From NCBI RefSeq assembly GCF_003369915.1, contig NC_046674.1:6448001-6512000 (forward strand): DNA of 64,000 nucleotides. The letters run 5' to 3'. The stretch is from Drosophila miranda. Its lineage: Eukaryota; Arthropoda; Insecta; Diptera; Drosophilidae. This document shows, piece by piece, positions 61,013 through 64,000 of the stretch (the first letter of the stretch is position 1; each line of letters opens with the position of its first letter). The position numbers and the translations under genes are program-made. Below the pieces are notes generated by a model. That model was not told where the DNA came from. It was given only the letters and a program-made list of their open reading frames with translations, and ran no database searches.

Positions 61013-61675
61013 TGAGGTCAAACATTTTAAATCGGAAAAAAAGCTTTTTCAAAATGACAAGGAAAATGACAGCAATGACAGTGAACGTAGTGATTAGTGT
61101 AAACGATGATCTTTTTTATAATAAGACTAACCAAAAGAATGATCTTTTATTGAGGAAAATAGGGTTTTGTTACTTTCTTCATTGGTATACTACGGTATAT
61201 TTAAAAAAATGAGACGGTATCTTTCTGAGGCAGACAGTATGTCGGTATATCGGTAAGTCCACCGGTTCTATCGGCTTATATATGCAACGCAAAAATGAGT
61301 GGTGCGAGCGTTTTTTTCGAATTATTTCGCCAAGAAGCAAATTGGGCAAATTGCAAGGTTTGTACGAACCTCACCTCGGCGTGATTTTTTTCTTCAAGTT
61401 ATATTAGGCAAATGGGGTGGATTTTAGCTTGTATGCGTTGGATTCCTGGATTGGATTGCCTCTGGTCCATACCCTCTTTTTCCTCTCATTATGTAGCAAA
61501 TGTGTAGTTACCGTGCAGTCACCGTGTAGTTTCTCTTTTCGCGTGCGTGTAAAAAAATCATTAAATCAAATAAATCAATTTTTTCTGCGTGCCGCTTGCA
61601 TTGGATATTGGATATAGTGATAGCCGTGATCGAGGTCAACTGTAGGATCCAATTATCCAACACAACACAGGCGAA

Positions 61676-63985
61676 ATGAGCGAATACACAAAAATTCTGC
61701 AGCGTGAGTTCCCAGCGATAGACTCGGAATTGGTGAGCTATGTTGTTGGAGTGCTGGCCGGCAGCGTGGAAGATTTTGAAACGTGCGATGATATCTTCGA
61801 TGCCGTGGGCGATATCCTGCAAAGTGTGGCCGGTGACCGGCCGGAGGAGAGTATTCGGGACATATGCGAGGAGTTCTTCAACATAATGAAGAACAATAGC
61901 ACAAATGTGGAGCGCAAGGTGCTGAATGCCCCCGTAAACATAGAGGAGATGGCCAAGAACATGGAGCGTATGGACATGGATCTGCAGAGCATATGGGTGG
62001 TCAACAAGGATGGGGCCAATGTGAGTGTGAAGCCGACCAGAGTCGAAATCTAATTGTCATTGCCAATCTCGATCTCCCTAAAGAAAGTGGACTCGAAAAA
62101 GCTGGAGAAGGCGGAAGCCAAGCTGCAACAGAAGCAGGAGAAGCGTCAGGAGGTGAACAAGCATGGCATGATTCCCGTGGCAGTGAAACTGCAAACGGCT
62201 ACCGCCTCCCAGGTAACCAACAAGAAGAACACTAAATTGGATCAAAAGGGTCTGAATCGTTCCATGGACATCAAAATTGAGAACTTTGATCTGGCCTTTG
62301 GCGAAAAGTGAGTCCAAAAATAATCCCCTAGCGCCCTCACCCCCAAGTTGATCAATCATAATGTTTTTTTTTATCACAGAGTACTCCTGCAAAATGCGAA
62401 TCTGCTGCTATCCTTTGGGCGCCGCTATGGTCTGGTTGGACGCAATGGTCTGGGCAAGACCACCATGCTGAGGATGATTGCAGAACGACAACTGCAGATC
62501 CCCTCACACATCTCAGTGCTGCATGTGGAACAGGAGGTGGTGGGCGACGACACGACCGCCGTCGAGAGTGTCCTCGAGTGTGATACTGAAAGAACGAGGC
62601 TCCTGACAAGGGAAAAGGAAATCCTGGCTGCTCTAAACAATGGCGTGCAGGATACGACCCTGTCCAATGAGCTGAGCGAGACGTATGCTGCCCTGCAGAA
62701 CATCGAGGCAGACAAGGCGGTGGCCCGTGCATCTGTGATACTTAAGGGTCTTGGCTTCGACGCTGACATGCAACTGCGGCCGACCAAATCGTTCTCCGGT
62801 GGCTGGCGCATGCGCTTGGCCCTGGCTCGTGCGCTCTTCTCAAAGCCGGATCTGCTGCTCCTCGATGAGCCGACAAACATGTTGGACATCAAGGCCATCA
62901 TCTGGCTGGAAAATTATCTGCAATCCTGGCCCACCACGATCTTGGTCGTATCTCACGACCGCAATTTCCTGGACGTAGTACCCACGGACATTGTACATCT
63001 ACATTCCCAGGAGCTGGAGGCATACAAGTAAGATACATATATATGTGGATATGCGGCTGGCTAACAAATCTCATTATCATTCCGCAGGGGCAACTATGAG
63101 CAGTTCGAAAAGACCAAAACGGAGAAGATGAAGGCTCAGAGACGCGAATACGAGGCTCAAATGGCTCATAGAAATCATGTCCAGGAGTTTATTGATCGTT
63201 TCCGTTACAATGCCAATCGTGCCTCATCTGTACAATCCAAAATCAAGATGCTCGAGAAGCTGTAAGCCTCACAAATAATCGTTTGTCCCCACAGTTGAGA
63301 TATATCTCTTTTCCCCTCTCTTACAGACCCGAACTCAAGCCCGTGGAGAAGGAAACGGTCGTCACGCTCAAGTTCCCAGAGGTGGAGCCACTAAATCCCC
63401 CTGTTCTGGCCATTTCTGAGGTCTCCTTCCGCTACAATCCCGAAGACCCTTTGCCCATTTTTAAGGGTGTCAATCTGTCGGCCACCTCCGACTCGCGCAT
63501 CTGCATTGTGGGCGAGAACGGAGCGGGTAAATCCACGCTGCTCAAGATCATTGTCGGCCAACTGAGCACTATTTACGGCAACATTGTCCTGCATCGCGGC
63601 CTGCGCATTGGCTACTTTGCCCAGCACCATGTGGATCATCTGAATATGAACGTGACTTGTGTGGGCGTCCTGGCCGAACTATTTCCAGGTCGCCCCGATG
63701 AGGAGTACCGTCGGCAGCTGGGTAGCTTTGGTTTATCCGGACCCCTGGCACTGCAGAGCATTGCCAGCTTGTCTGGTGGACAAAAATCACGTGTGGCCTT
63801 AGCAAAGATGTGCATGGGTAAGTGGGGGACTATTAAATCCATCTCGATCTCACAATCTTAATAATCATCAAACTGTTCAAATTGATTCAACAGCGGAACC
63901 CAATTTTTTGGTACTCGATGAGCCTACCAACCACTTGGATATCGAGACAATTGATGCCTTGGGCAAGGCCATCAATGCCTTCAAG
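61676..63985 (+). CDS. CG9330: ABCF3-type ATP-binding protein (3' end beyond window)
   Basis: Soluble ABC-F ATPase without membrane domains, associated with translation (yeast relative Gcn20). Exons seen: 61676-62020, 62084-62307, 62380-63027, 63088-63261, 63327-63817 and 63894-63985; the last donor (GTAGAT) is weak and the gene continues. The N-terminal ~115 residues are the ABCF3/Gcn20-type helical domain. The first ATPase has Walker [10 protein letters not shown], signature FSGGWRMR, Walker [10 protein letters not shown] and H-loop VVSHDRNF. The ABC-F linker arm follows ([20 protein letters not shown]). The second has [17 protein letters not shown] and [11 protein letters not shown]. The product is cut before the second H-loop. 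Start at [16 protein letters not shown], the first ATG in frame. Confidence 0.95.
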
Positions 63986-64000
63986 GTAGATTTCATCAAA

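Larger units (their letters stand above)
60629..61675. promoter_or_regulatory. Divergent promoter region of CG9231 and ABCF3
   Basis: A kilobase between two start codons pointing apart, with a DRE and at least four copies of the AAATATACCG / CGGTATATTT motif. No convincing ORF. Confidence 0.65.

Noticed and set aside
62021..62083. Stop codon in the first ABCF3 ORF at 62051-62053
   Set aside because: Not a broken gene: it lies in a 63-base intron (GTGAGT to CTAAAG) that, once removed, restores the ABCF3 frame.

Overview
This is animal DNA, almost certainly from a Drosophila species. The genes have short introns (about 50-70 bp) with GT/AG ends, the intergenic DNA is rich in simple repeats, and the gene content and order match Drosophila polytene region 76B as I know it: Cpr76Bc, Cpr76Bd, a second p150/Glued-like gene (CG9279), Listerin (Ltn1), a NOL11-type gene, Shal, CG9231 and the ABCF3 gene CG9330. 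Some proteins differ from the D. melanogaster versions I remember, so I favour a species outside the melanogaster subgroup, perhaps the obscura group. That species call is inference.

Layout. Positions 1-14.2 kb hold two plus-strand RR-2 cuticle protein genes. Cpr76Bc lacks a recognised 5' exon. Cpr76Bd is very large and repetitive. A tiny intronless minus-strand MIC10-like gene lies between them. From 14.8 to 28.9 kb the minus strand carries CG9279, a small unrecognised gene with Cys pairs and 31-residue repeats, and Ltn1 in 14 exons. Ltn1 introns hold an opposite-strand 396-residue gene, a candidate 33-residue membrane micropeptide and a DINE-1/INE-1-like mobile element. A divergent promoter separates Ltn1 from the plus-strand NOL11 gene (29.4-31.6 kb). 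A long gene-poor stretch (31.6-45.7 kb) follows. The minus-strand Kv4 channel gene Shal has its coding exons at 45.7-50.7 kb and probably about 9 kb of 5' untranslated and intron sequence up to about 59.9 kb. The window ends with CG9231 (minus), a promoter region rich in housekeeping core motifs, and the first six exons of ABCF3 (plus), which runs off the right edge.

How the genes relate. The two Cpr genes are a structural pair that builds chitinous cuticle. Ltn1 (ribosome quality control), NOL11 (rRNA transcription and processing) and ABCF3 (translation-associated ATPase) are housekeeping genes of the translation system, and they have the promoter types expected of such genes. Shal is a neuronal and muscle A-type potassium channel with the usual long regulatory flanks. 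CG9231 and the MIC10-like protein belong to mitochondria. I see no operon logic, CRISPR, virus or toxin genes. The best candidates for something undescribed are the micropeptide ORF, the antisense nested gene, the tandem-repeat Cys protein, the extra MIC10-like gene and a 15-bp sequence mirrored at the Ltn1 and NOL11 starts.
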